Positions 52,782 through 61,681 of a stretch of DNA of 64,000 nt are shown here, one piece after another. How positions within the stretch are numbered: the first letter of the stretch is position 1; every line of letters begins with the position of its first letter. Made by a program: the position numbers and the translations under genes. The DNA comes from Bordetella genomosp. 9 (GTDB lineage Bacteria; Pseudomonadota; Gammaproteobacteria; Burkholderiales; Burkholderiaceae_B): NCBI RefSeq assembly GCF_002261425.1, contig NZ_NEVJ01000003.1, forward strand, positions 2,542,001-2,606,000, in the 5' to 3' direction. Under the pieces are notes generated by a model that was given only the letters and a program-made list of their open reading frames with translations, did not search any database and had not been told where the DNA came from.

Positions 52782-53900
52782 CTAGCCGCCGATATAGCTC
52801 ATTTCTATTTTTCGATCCTTGCCCGCGTCCGGCGTCGCCGCCAGGCGTCCTTCGGAATAACTGTCGCCGCGCCCGGCCCAGATGCCGGCGATCGCCGCGG
52901 CAAGCTGGTCGTCATCCGCGTCGCCGCGTATCAGGGCGCGCAGGTCGTAGCCGCGGCTGGCGAACAGGCACAGGAACAGGCGGCCCTCGGGCGACAGGCG
53001 CGCCCGCGTACAGCCTTCGCAGAAGGCCTGCGTCACGCTGGAAATCACGCCGATCTCCCCGGCGCCGTCGGCATAGCCCCACCGCTCGGCCACGCGCCCC
53101 ATGGCGTCGGTCTGCAGCGGCGCCAGCGGGAACTCGGCGCCGATGCGCGCGATGATCTCCGCGCTGGGCAGGACCTCCGTCATGTTCCAGCCATTGGTGC
53201 TGCCCACGTCCATGTATTCGATGAAACGCAGGACATGGCCCGTGCCGCGGAAATGCCGCGCCATGGGCAGGATCTGATCGTCGTTCATGCCGCGCCGCAC
53301 GACCATGTTGACCTTCACCGGCGTCAGGCCGGCCTCGGCCGCGGCGTCGATGCCGCGCAGCACGTCGGCCACCGGAAAATCGGTATCGCTCATGCGCGCG
53401 AACAGCGCCGGGTCCAGCGCATCCATGCTCACCGTCACGCGGTGCAGCCCGGCGTCCTTCAGCGCGCGCGCCTTGCGCGCCAGCAGGCTGCCGTTGGTGG
53501 TCAGCGTCAGTTCCAGCGGCTCGCCTTCCGGCGTGCGCAGCGCGGCCAGCATGCCGATCAGCGTTTCGATGTTCTTGCGCAGCAGGGGCTCGCCGCCGGT
53601 CAGGCGGATCTTGCGCACGCCCAGGCGCACGAACACCGCGGCGGCGCGCGTCATTTCCTCGAAGGACAGCAGCTGCGCATGCGGCAGGAACACGTGATTG
53701 CTGTCGAAGGCATCCCGGGGCATGCAGTAGGTGCAGCGGAAATTGCAGCGATCGGTGACCGATATCCGCAGGTCGCGCAGCGGGCGCGCGCGCGTGTCCA
53801 GCGCCGGCTGGCCGGCGGCCGGCAACGATAGCGCCGCCGGCAGGGCCTGCGCGTCGGCCGCCTGCGACCGGTGGTCCGTCAGATAGATGACTTTCGACAT
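52782..53900 (-). CDS. moaA: GTP 3',8-cyclase MoaA
   Basis: 372 residues, radical [16 protein letters not shown] (Cys-x3-Cys-x2-Cys cluster), GGEP-type [14 protein letters not shown], and the C-terminal second [4Fe-4S] site with [19 protein letters not shown]. It ends in the invariant Gly-Gly (YIGG). An extra ~40-residue head precedes the core. It starts Moco synthesis from GTP together with MoaC. The Shine-Dalgarno is weak. It lies ten bp after the fdsR-like gene on the same strand. Confidence 0.97.
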   Translation of the reverse strand: MSKVIYLTDHRSQAADAQALPAALSLPAAGQPALDTRARPLRDLRISVTDRCNFRCTYCMPRDAFDSNHVFLPHAQLLSFEEMTRAAAVFVRLGVRKIRLTGGEPLLRKNIETLIGMLAALRTPEGEPLELTLTTNGSLLARKARALKDAGLHRVTVSMDALDPALFARMSDTDFPVADVLRGIDAAAEAGLTPVKVNMVVRRGMNDDQILPMARHFRGTGHVLRFIEYMDVGSTNGWNMTEVLPSAEIIARIGAEFPLAPLQTDAMGRVAERWGYADGAGEIGVISSVTQAFCEGCTRARLSPEGRLFLCLFASRGYDLRALIRGDADDDQLAAAIAGIWAGRGDSYSEGRLAATPDAGKDRKIEMSYIGG

Positions 53901-53910
53901 GATGCCGTGA

Positions 53911-55008
53911 TCATAGCTTTTCCGGCCCGAAGGCCTCCCGCAGGGTTTGTATGCGCCCCGTTTCGCTGGCGTCGTAGCCGATCAGCTGGCCCACGTAGCC
54001 CTTGTAGTCCGCGCCCCGCATGATGCCCAGCAGCGCCTGCATGGCCGGCTGCTCCAGCGCGCTCTTGCGGATGGCGAAGAAGTAGCGTTCCCGCGCCAGC
54101 GGTATGAAATCCAGCCCGAAGCGATGCGCCGCGGTTTCCACGCCGATCCCCGCATCCGCCATGCCGCTGGCGATATGGGCCGCCACCGCCATGTGCGTGA
54201 ACTCGCTGTTCTCGTAGCCGTGCACCTTCGCCACGGCGATGTCCAGGCGGCGCAGCATCAATTCCACCAACTGCCGGGTGCTGGAGCCGATCTGCCGGTT
54301 GACGAAGCGCACGTCCGGGCGGGCCAGGTCGGCGATGCCCTGGATGCGCTTGGGGTTGCCCGACATGACGAACAAGCCGGTATTGCGCACGGCCAGGTGA
54401 ACCAGCAGGTGCTCTTCCGCATCCAGCCATTGCGCGTAGTGGCGCAGCATGTCGGCCTCGAAATCGCCCTGCGGCACCTGGAAGCCGGCCAGGTCGCATT
54501 CACCGCTGTCCAGCGAGGCCAGGGCTTCCGCCGCGGTGCGATAGCGCAATTCCAGGTTGGCGGCGCCGCCGCCGATCTGTTGCATCAGGGCTTCCACCGC
54601 GAAACCGTGGCTGGCATGCAGCCGCAGGTGGGGGCCGCTTTCGGGCAGCAGCTTTTCCAGGTCTTCCTGCAGTTCGGACGCCAGGCTGTCCAGCATGGGC
54701 ATCAGGCGCGCCTCGATGCGGCGGTTGGCCCACAGCAGCCGCTGGGCGAAGGGCGACAGCGCGGTGCCCTGCCGGCGGCGGGTGATCAGCAGGGGCGTAC
54801 CGAACACGGCCTCGAAGCGCCGCAGCACCCCCCAGCCGTGCCGATAGGACAGACCGCAGGCGCGGCAGGCGCCGGCGATGTGGCCGACCGCGTCGATGGC
54901 CGACAGCAGCGCCAGCACTTCCTGCAGCGCGATGCCTTCGTGGTCGCCGCCGCCCTGGGTCAGCCACCAGCCGGGGCGCAGGGCGACCCTGAACCCGCCG
55001 TCGCTCAT
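53911..55008 (-). CDS. fdsR: FdsR-like regulator (ModE/LysR-type HTH + PBP-like domain)
   Basis: 365 residues from the ATG at 55008 (GAGG six bases upstream; a TTG at 55032 is less likely). The N-terminal HTH ([39 protein letters not shown]) is ModE-like, and the rest is a periplasmic-binding-protein-like domain (PF12727 type) with [18 protein letters not shown]. FdsR of Cupriavidus controls the fds formate dehydrogenase operon, and here the gene is divergent from fdsG, which supports the name. The ligand may be molybdate, formate or a Moco intermediate; this cannot be told from sequence. Confidence 0.85.
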   Translation of the reverse strand: MSDGGFRVALRPGWWLTQGGGDHEGIALQEVLALLSAIDAVGHIAGACRACGLSYRHGWGVLRRFEAVFGTPLLITRRRQGTALSPFAQRLLWANRRIEARLMPMLDSLASELQEDLEKLLPESGPHLRLHASHGFAVEALMQQIGGGAANLELRYRTAAEALASLDSGECDLAGFQVPQGDFEADMLRHYAQWLDAEEHLLVHLAVRNTGLFVMSGNPKRIQGIADLARPDVRFVNRQIGSSTRQLVELMLRRLDIAVAKVHGYENSEFTHMAVAAHIASGMADAGIGVETAAHRFGLDFIPLARERYFFAIRKSALEQPAMQALLGIMRGADYKGYVGQLIGYDASETGRIQTLREAFGPEKL

Positions 55009-55110
55009 GGCCGGCCTCGGGGAGGGGTGCAAAAGGTTTTATAGGAAATAAAGTACATATTGAAACGCACGGCTCCCGGCGATACAGTCCCGCATTAGAG
55101 ACAACGGCGC

Positions 55111-55141
55111 CTCTTATTATGTTCCAAAAAGCATATTAGAG
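55111..55141. promoter_or_regulatory. Imperfect dyad upstream of fdsG
   Basis: CTCTTATTATG (55111-55121) faces CATATTAGAG (55132-55141) across ten bases, an imperfect inverted repeat. A related GCATTAGAGA word also occurs at 55092. The AT-rich stretch between the divergent fdsR and fdsG starts is a plausible operator/promoter region for FdsR. Confidence 0.4.
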
Positions 55142-55184
55142 AAATCCGCGCCGCCAGAAAACGATGTGACAGGAGTCCGTCTCC

Positions 55185-55739
55185 ATGCGAGAAGGTCAAG
55201 CCAGGGCAGACCTGGCATCCAACGGCGGCGCCCGCGGGGGCGAACTGGCCAGCCAGGCCGCCGCGCAATCCGCCCATCCCGCCGTCGCCGCCGCCGCGCG
55301 CGCGATCCAGGCCCACCTGGGCGTGCCCGGGGCCCTGATGCCCATCCTGCATGCCGTGCAGCACGAAATGGGCTGTATCCCGCCCGAGGCCGTGCAGCCC
55401 ATCGCCGAAGCGCTGAATCTGTCGCGCGCCGAAGTGCATGGCGTGATCACGTTCTATCCCCATTTCCGCCAGACGCCGGCAGGACGCCACGTCGTGGAAG
55501 TGTGCCGGGCGGAGTCCTGTCAGGCCATGGGCGGCGAAAAGATCGCCGCCCATGCGCGCAAGAAGCTGGGCTGCGATTTCCACGCCACCAGCGTCGACGG
55601 CGCGTTCACCCTGGAACCCGTGTACTGCCTGGGCCTGTGCGCGCAATCGCCGGCCATGCTGATCGACGGCGTGCCCTACGCGCGGCTGACGCCCCAGCGC
55701 TTTGACACCATCCTGGGCTACGTCAAGGAGGGGTCATGA
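55185..55739 (+). CDS. fdsG: NAD-dependent formate dehydrogenase gamma subunit FdsG
   Basis: 184 residues, NuoE-like thioredoxin fold carrying one [2Fe-2S] cluster: the ligands are the Cys pair of VCRAESCQAMGG and the pair of YCLGLCAQSP. It relays electrons between FdsA and the FMN/NAD subunit FdsB. CAGGAG lies upstream of the ATG at 55185. A ~40-residue Ala-rich head precedes the conserved fold. It overlaps fdsB as ATGA. Confidence 0.95.
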   Translation: MREGQARADLASNGGARGGELASQAAAQSAHPAVAAAARAIQAHLGVPGALMPILHAVQHEMGCIPPEAVQPIAEALNLSRAEVHGVITFYPHFRQTPAGRHVVEVCRAESCQAMGGEKIAAHARKKLGCDFHATSVDGAFTLEPVYCLGLCAQSPAMLIDGVPYARLTPQRFDTILGYVKEGS

Positions 55740-57382
55740 ACGCAGTCACCCCATCCCGCGACGCCGCCAGCCCCGTCACCGTGTACGTGCCGCGCGACGC
55801 CGCGGCGCTGGCGGTGGGCGCGGATGAGGTCGCCCGCGCATTGGAAGCCGAGGCCGCGCGCCGCGGGCAGGCCGTGCGCATCGTGCGCAACGGCTCGCGC
55901 GGCCTGCTGTGGCTGGAACCGCTGGTCGAAGTCGCCACGCCCGCCGGCCGCGTGGCCTACGGCCCGGTGCAGGCGGAAGACGTCGCATCGCTGTTCGACG
56001 CCGGCTGGCTGCAAGGCGACGCCGCCAACCCGCCCCACCCGCTTTCCCTGGGCCTGACCGAAGACATTCCCTACCTGAAGAACCAGGAACGCCTGACCTT
56101 CGCACGCTGCGGCATCACCGATCCGCTGGACCTGGACGACTACCAGGCGCACGAAGGCCTGCAAGGCCTGCGCCGCGCGCTGGCCATGGCGCCGGAGCAG
56201 GTCGTCGACGAAGTGCAGCAGTCCGGCCTGCGCGGCCGCGGCGGCGCGGCCTTCCCGACCGGCATCAAGTGGAAGACGGTGCTGACCACGCCGGCCGAGC
56301 AGAAGTACATCGTCTGCAACGCCGACGAAGGCGATTCCGGCACCTTCGCCGACCGCCTGCTGATGGAAGGCGATCCCTACGTGCTGATCGAAGGCATGGC
56401 CATCGCGGGCATCGCCGTCGGCGCCACGCAGGGCTATATCTACGTGCGGTCGGAATATCCGCACGCCATCGCCGCGCTGGAAGCGGCGATCGCCCGGGCG
56501 CGCGCGGCCGGCTGGCTGGGCGGCGACGTCCTGGGCAGCGGCAAGCGCTTCGACCTGGACGTGCGCAAGGGCGCGGGCGCCTACATCTGCGGCGAGGAAA
56601 CCTCCCTGCTGGAAAGCCTGGAAGGCAAGCGGGGCGTGGTGCGCGCCAAGCCGCCGCTGCCCGCCATCGCCGGCCTGTTCGGCAAGCCGACGGTCATCAA
56701 CAACGTGATTTCGCTGGCGTCGGTGCCCATCATCCTGGCGCGCGGCGCGGCCTACTACCGCGACTACGGCGTGGGCCGGTCGCAAGGCACCCTGCCCTTC
56801 CAGCTGGCCGGCAACCTCAAGCAGGGCGGGCTGGTGGAAAAGGCCTTCGGCCTGACGCTGCGCGAACTGCTGTACGGCTTCGGCGGCGGCAGCGCGTCCG
56901 GCCGGCCGCTGCGCGCGGTGCAGGTGGGCGGCCCGCTGGGCGCCTATCTGCCGGAATCGCAGTGGGACGTGCCGCTGGACTACGAAGCCTACGTCAAGAT
57001 CTCGGCGATGATCGGCCACGGCGGCCTGGTGGCCTTCGACGACACGGTCGACATGCAGGCGATGGCGCGTTACGCCATGGAATTCTGCGCCATCGAATCC
57101 TGTGGCAAGTGCACGCCCTGCCGCATCGGCTCGACGCGCGGCGTGGAGACCATCGACCGCATCGCCGCGCGCGGCGCGGATCACGCGCAACAGGTGCATC
57201 TGCTGCGCGACCTGTGCGACACCATGCTGGGCGGCTCGCTGTGCGCGCTGGGCGGCATGGCGCCGTATCCCGTGATGTCCGCGCTGGACCATTTCCCCCA
57301 GGACTTCGGTCTTTCCCCGCACGCCCCCGACCCCGCCGGCCTGGCCGCCGTCGAAACCGACGCCCGCCCGCCGCACCTTTGA
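55736..57382 (+). CDS. fdsB: NAD-dependent formate dehydrogenase beta subunit FdsB
   Basis: 548 residues. A short N-terminal thioredoxin-like domain (~10-110) is followed by the NuoF-like part with GRGGAAFPTGIKW (NADH site), NADEGDSGTFADRLL (FMN site), GAGAYICGEETSLLESLEG and the [4Fe-4S] motif ESCGKCTPCRIG near the C-terminus. It reduces NAD+ with electrons from formate. AAGGAGG lies four bases before its ATG, which overlaps fdsG. Confidence 0.96.
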   Translation: MNAVTPSRDAASPVTVYVPRDAAALAVGADEVARALEAEAARRGQAVRIVRNGSRGLLWLEPLVEVATPAGRVAYGPVQAEDVASLFDAGWLQGDAANPPHPLSLGLTEDIPYLKNQERLTFARCGITDPLDLDDYQAHEGLQGLRRALAMAPEQVVDEVQQSGLRGRGGAAFPTGIKWKTVLTTPAEQKYIVCNADEGDSGTFADRLLMEGDPYVLIEGMAIAGIAVGATQGYIYVRSEYPHAIAALEAAIARARAAGWLGGDVLGSGKRFDLDVRKGAGAYICGEETSLLESLEGKRGVVRAKPPLPAIAGLFGKPTVINNVISLASVPIILARGAAYYRDYGVGRSQGTLPFQLAGNLKQGGLVEKAFGLTLRELLYGFGGGSASGRPLRAVQVGGPLGAYLPESQWDVPLDYEAYVKISAMIGHGGLVAFDDTVDMQAMARYAMEFCAIESCGKCTPCRIGSTRGVETIDRIAARGADHAQQVHLLRDLCDTMLGGSLCALGGMAPYPVMSALDHFPQDFGLSPHAPDPAGLAAVETDARPPHL

Positions 57383-57437
57383 CTCTTGCGGGCCGGGCAC
57401 CAGCCCGGGCCGGCGCAGAAAGATTGGAGACTCCGCC

Positions 57438-60302
57438 ATGTTGGAAACCGTCATCAAACGAGACCGCGACTACGGCACGCCGGCGCGCGTCGCCGAACAG
57501 CAGGTCAGCCTGACCATCGACGGCCAGGAAATCCGCGTGCCCGCCGGCACCTCGGTGATGCGCGCGGCCGCGGAAGCCGGCATCAACATCCCCAAGCTCT
57601 GCGCCACCGACAGCCTGGAAGCCTTCGGCTCCTGCCGCCTGTGCGTGGTGGAAATCGACGGCCGCCGCGGCTACCCGGCATCCTGCACGACGCCGGTGGA
57701 AGACGGCATGGTGGTGCGCACCGAAACGCCCAAGCTGCATGACCTGCGGCGCGGCGTGATGGAGCTGTACATCTCCGACCACCCTCTGGACTGCCTGACC
57801 TGTCCCGCCAACGGCGATTGCGAGCTGCAGGACATGGCCGGCGTGGTGGGCCTGCGCAACGTGCGCTACGGCTACCAGGGCGCCAATCACCTGAATGACG
57901 CCAAGGACGAATCGAATCCCTACTTCGCCTACGACCCGTCCAAGTGCATCGTCTGCAACCGCTGCGTGCGCGCCTGCGAGGAAACCCAGGGCACCTTCGC
58001 GCTGACGATTTCCGGCAAGGGCTTCGATTCGCGTGTCTCCGCCGGGCAGGACCAGCCCTTCCTGGACAGCGAATGCGTGTCCTGCGGCGCCTGCGTGCAG
58101 GCCTGCCCCACCGCCACGCTGCAGGAAAAGACGGTCATCATGATGGGCCAGGCCGAGCACTCGGTCGTCACCACCTGCGCCTACTGCGGCGTGGGCTGCG
58201 GCTTCAAGGCCGAGATGAAAGGCCAGGAAGTGGTGCGCATGGTGCCGTGGAAGGATGGCCAGGCCAACCGCGGGCACTCCTGCGTGAAGGGCCGGTTCGC
58301 CTGGGGCTATGCGACGCACAAGGAACGCGTCACCAAGCCCATGATCCGCAAGAACATCACCGACCCCTGGCGCGAAGTGTCGTGGGACGAGGCCATCGGC
58401 TACGCGACGTCGGAGTTCAAGCGCCTGCAGGCCGAGCATGGCCGCGATTCCATCGGCGGCATCACGTCCTCGCGCTGCACCAACGAGGAAACCTGGCTGG
58501 TGCAGAAGCTGGTGCGCGCCGGCTTCGGCACCAACAACGTCGACACCTGCGCCCGCGTGTGCCACTCGCCCACCGGCTATGGGCTGAAGCAGACCCTGGG
58601 CGAATCGGCGGGCACGCAGACCTTCGATTCGGTCATGCACTCCGACGTCGTCGTCGTGATGGGCGCCAACCCCAGCAGCGGCCATCCGGTGTTCGCCTCG
58701 CGGCTCAAGCGCCGGCTGCGCCAGGGCGCCCGCCTGATCGTCATCGATCCCCGCCGAATCGAACTGGTCAGCTCGCCGCACGTCAAGGCGGACTATCACC
58801 TGCAGGTGCGGCCCGGCACCAACGTCGCGCTGCTGTCGTCGCTGGCGCACGTGATCGCCACCGAAGGCCTGATCAACGAAGCCTTCGTCGCCGAACGCTG
58901 CGAAACCAAGGCCTTCCAGCAATGGCGCGAATTCGTCTCGCGGCCGGAAAACTCGCCGGAAGCCATGGAAGCCGTCACCGGCGTGCCGGCGGCCGCCGTG
59001 CGCGGCGCCGCCCGGCTGTACGCCACCGGCGGCAATGCCGCGATCTACTACGGCCTGGGCGTGACCGAACACAGCCAGGGCTCCACCACCGTGATGGGCA
59101 TCGCCAACCTGGCCATGGCCACCGGCAACATCGGCCGCGAAGGCGTGGGCGTGAACCCGCTGCGCGGCCAGAACAATGTGCAGGGTTCGTGCGACATGGG
59201 ATCCTTCCCGCACGAACTTCCGGGCTACCGCCATATCTCCGACGACGTGACGCGCGCGGAGTTCGAACGCGACTGGGGCGTGACGCTGCAGCCGGAACCC
59301 GGCCTGCGCATCCCCAATATGTTCGAGGCCGCGCTGGGCGGCAGCTTCAAGGGCCTGTACTGCCAGGGTGAGGACATCGTGCAGTCCGATCCCAATACGC
59401 AGCACGTGGCGGCCGCGCTGGCGGCGATGGAATGCATCGTGGTGCAGGACCTGTTCCTGAACGAAACGGCCAAGTACGCGCACGTCTTCCTGCCGGGCTC
59501 TTCCTTCCTGGAAAAGGACGGCACCTTCACCAACGCGGAACGGCGGATCTCGCGCGTGCGCAAGGTCATGGAGCCGCGCAACGGCATGGGCGACTGGGAA
59601 GTGACGATGGCCCTGTCCAACGCGATGGGCTATCCCATGAACTATCGCCATCCCAGCGAGATCATGGATGAGATCGCACGCCTGACGCCCACGTTCACCG
59701 GCGTCTCCTACGAAAAACTGGATCGCCTGGGCAGCGTGCAGTGGCCGTGCAACGACGAGGCCCCCGACGGCACGCCCATCATGCACATCGACGAATTCGT
59801 GCGCGGCAAGGGCAAGTTCATCATCACGCAGTACGTGCCCACCGAAGAGCGCAGCACGCGCAAGTTCCCGCTGCTGCTCACCACCGGCCGCATCCTGTCG
59901 CAATACAACGTGGGCGCGCAGACGCGCCGCACGCACAACGTCATGTGGCATGCGGAAGACGTGCTGGAAATGCATCCGCAGGATGCCGAGGACCGTGGCG
60001 TATCCGACGGCGACTGGGTGGGCGTGCAGAGCCGCTCGGGCGAAACGGTGCTGCGCGCCGTGCTGACCGATCGCGTACAGCCGGGCGTGGTATACACCAC
60101 CTTCCATTTTCCGGAATCGGGCGCCAACGTGGTGACGACGGACAATTCCGACTGGGCGACCAACTGCCCGGAGTACAAGGTCACGGCCGTGCAGGTCATG
60201 CGCGTGTCCCAGCCTTCGGAATGGCAGCGCCAGTGGAGCCGTTTCAGCGATATCCAGCAGAAGCTGCTGGCCGATCGCGAAACGGCGCCCGTCGGCAAGT
60301 AG
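57438..60302 (+). CDS. fdsA: NAD-dependent formate dehydrogenase catalytic subunit FdsA
   Basis: 954 residues, bis-MGD molybdenum or tungsten enzyme. NuoG-like head: [2Fe-2S] ligands in LCATDSLEAFGSCRLCVVE, the HPLDCLTCPANGDCELQ cluster, and two ferredoxin-type [4Fe-4S] motifs (CIVCNRCVRACEE, CVSCGACVQACP). The MGD part begins with CAYCGVGC. The active-site pair C375-H376 lies in CARVCHSPTGYG; the Cys is encoded by TGC in line with family, not Sec. The C-terminal molybdopterin dinucleotide-binding domain is complete. It oxidises formate to CO2. Confidence 0.96.
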   Translation: MLETVIKRDRDYGTPARVAEQQVSLTIDGQEIRVPAGTSVMRAAAEAGINIPKLCATDSLEAFGSCRLCVVEIDGRRGYPASCTTPVEDGMVVRTETPKLHDLRRGVMELYISDHPLDCLTCPANGDCELQDMAGVVGLRNVRYGYQGANHLNDAKDESNPYFAYDPSKCIVCNRCVRACEETQGTFALTISGKGFDSRVSAGQDQPFLDSECVSCGACVQACPTATLQEKTVIMMGQAEHSVVTTCAYCGVGCGFKAEMKGQEVVRMVPWKDGQANRGHSCVKGRFAWGYATHKERVTKPMIRKNITDPWREVSWDEAIGYATSEFKRLQAEHGRDSIGGITSSRCTNEETWLVQKLVRAGFGTNNVDTCARVCHSPTGYGLKQTLGESAGTQTFDSVMHSDVVVVMGANPSSGHPVFASRLKRRLRQGARLIVIDPRRIELVSSPHVKADYHLQVRPGTNVALLSSLAHVIATEGLINEAFVAERCETKAFQQWREFVSRPENSPEAMEAVTGVPAAAVRGAARLYATGGNAAIYYGLGVTEHSQGSTTVMGIANLAMATGNIGREGVGVNPLRGQNNVQGSCDMGSFPHELPGYRHISDDVTRAEFERDWGVTLQPEPGLRIPNMFEAALGGSFKGLYCQGEDIVQSDPNTQHVAAALAAMECIVVQDLFLNETAKYAHVFLPGSSFLEKDGTFTNAERRISRVRKVMEPRNGMGDWEVTMALSNAMGYPMNYRHPSEIMDEIARLTPTFTGVSYEKLDRLGSVQWPCNDEAPDGTPIMHIDEFVRGKGKFIITQYVPTEERSTRKFPLLLTTGRILSQYNVGAQTRRTHNVMWHAEDVLEMHPQDAEDRGVSDGDWVGVQSRSGETVLRAVLTDRVQPGVVYTTFHFPESGANVVTTDNSDWATNCPEYKVTAVQVMRVSQPSEWQRQWSRFSDIQQKLLADRETAPVGK

Positions 60303-60344
60303 GCGCCGTCCGCCCATGCCGCACCCGGCCCCTGCATCAGCGAT

Positions 60345-61316
60345 ATGACACGAGAGACCCTGCCCGGCCGTGCCCGGGCCCATGCCGGCGCAGGCATGGC
60401 GGACGCGGCCAGCGAAACGGACATGGCCTGCACGGACGCCGGCCTGCCGCCCACATCGGCCCCGGCGCGCGTGCTGCGCGTGCGCGACGGCGTGGCTGCG
60501 GCCCGGCCGGACGACGACATCCTGGCGGAAGAAACGCCCATCGCGCTGGAATACAACGGCATCAGCCACGCCACCATGCTGGCCACGCCGGCCGACCTGG
60601 AAGACTTCGCGATCGGCTTCTCGCTGACCGAAGGCATCATCGACGATGCGCGCGACGTGCGCGACATCGAAGCGCGCGTCAGCGAAGACGGCGTCGTGTT
60701 GGAACTGACGATCGCCAGCGCCTGCGCGGCCCGGCTCAAGGAAAGGCGGCGTGCGTTGTCGGGCCGCACGGGCTGCGGCCTGTGCGGCGTGGAGACGCTG
60801 CCGGAAGTGCTGCGCGACATCCCGCCGGTGCCACCCGGCGCGCCGGTCGCCGCGCGCGCGGTGCTCGAGGCCATGCGCGCCATGCGCGAACGCCAGCCCC
60901 TGCATGCGCTGACCGGCGCCACGCACGCGGCCGGCTGGGCCCGGCCCGACGGCACACTCGTGCTGGTGCGCGAGGACGTGGGCCGGCACAACGCGCTGGA
61001 CAAGCTGATCGGCGCGCTGGCGCGGCGGCGGCATGGCGCCCCGGTGGATACCGCCCCGGTGGATACCGCCGCGGTGGATACCGCCGCGGTGGACGTCGCT
61101 GCGCCGGGCGGGTCCGGGATCATCGTCGTCTCCAGCCGCGCCAGTTTTGAAATGGTGCAGAAAACCGCCGCGGCCGGCGTCGGCGTCCTGGCCGCCGTGT
61201 CGGCGCCCACCGCCCTGGCGCGCCGCCTGGCCGACCGCCTGAACATCGCCCTGCTGGGGTTCATGCGGGACGACGACACGACGCTGTACGCGCACGAAGA
61301 ACGCATCTCCGCATAA
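60345..61316 (+). CDS. fdhD: FdhD/FdsC-type formate dehydrogenase sulfurtransferase
   Basis: 323 residues. Core FdhD features: EETPIALEYNGI, DFAIGFSLTEGII, the GCGLCG motif with C144 and C147, LVREDVGRHNALDKL and SRASFEMVQKTAAAGV. It transfers sulfur from a cysteine desulfurase to the Moco of formate dehydrogenase, required for activity; in fds operons it is also called FdsC. The ~40-residue head is poorly conserved and the Shine-Dalgarno is weak, so a later start (ATG 18) is possible. A repeat-encoded insertion (VDTA-type) follows residue ~230. Confidence 0.94.
   Translation: MTRETLPGRARAHAGAGMADAASETDMACTDAGLPPTSAPARVLRVRDGVAAARPDDDILAEETPIALEYNGISHATMLATPADLEDFAIGFSLTEGIIDDARDVRDIEARVSEDGVVLELTIASACAARLKERRRALSGRTGCGLCGVETLPEVLRDIPPVPPGAPVAARAVLEAMRAMRERQPLHALTGATHAAGWARPDGTLVLVREDVGRHNALDKLIGALARRRHGAPVDTAPVDTAAVDTAAVDVAAPGGSGIIVVSSRASFEMVQKTAAAGVGVLAAVSAPTALARRLADRLNIALLGFMRDDDTTLYAHEERISA
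61043..61097 (+). repeat. 15-bp minisatellite inside fdhD
   Basis: Three near-identical 15-bp units beginning GGTGGATACCGCC (61043, 61058, 61073) and a fourth decayed copy from 61088 encode PVDTA/AVDTA repeats in a surface loop of FdhD before the GIIVVSSRASFE strand. The period is a multiple of three, so slippage would keep frame. Confidence 0.85.
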
Positions 61317-61337
61317 AGCAAAAAACAGGAACGAACG

Positions 61338-61598
61338 ATGGAAAGCGCGAACCTGATCCGCATGGCCAACCGCATCGGCGACTTCTTCGACGCCATGCCC
61401 GACCGCCCCGAAGCCGTGGAGGGCGTCGCCAACCACATCCAGAAATTCTGGGAGCCACGCATGCGGACCGAGCTGCTGGCTTTCCTGCAACGCCATCCGG
61501 ACGGCGTCGCCGACGACGTCACGCTCAGCGCCATCGTGCTGGAAGCGGTCACCCTGAACCGGGAACGCCTCACGCCGCGCAGCGCGGGACCCAGATAA
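61338..61598 (+). CDS. fdsD: Formate dehydrogenase delta subunit FdsD
   Basis: 86 residues. LIRMANRIGDFFDAMPDR, HIQKFWEPRMR and LSAIVLEAVTLNRERL are the FdsD family pattern. It is a small non-redox subunit that associates with and stabilises the FdsABG complex. AGGA lies seven bases before the ATG; the gap after fdhD is 21 bp. Confidence 0.94.
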   Translation: MESANLIRMANRIGDFFDAMPDRPEAVEGVANHIQKFWEPRMRTELLAFLQRHPDGVADDVTLSAIVLEAVTLNRERLTPRSAGPR

Positions 61599-61681
61599 GC
61601 AGTGCACTGAAGCAGAACGACCGGCAACCGCGCGGACACCCCGCAAGGCGAGCCGGCAATACCAATAACCTTGGAGAAGAC

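Noticed and set aside
56994..61646. A 1550-codon minus-strand frame
   Set aside because: Antisense to the 3' part of fdsB plus fdsA, fdhD and fdsD, which carry all expected cluster and catalytic motifs; the length results from high GC.
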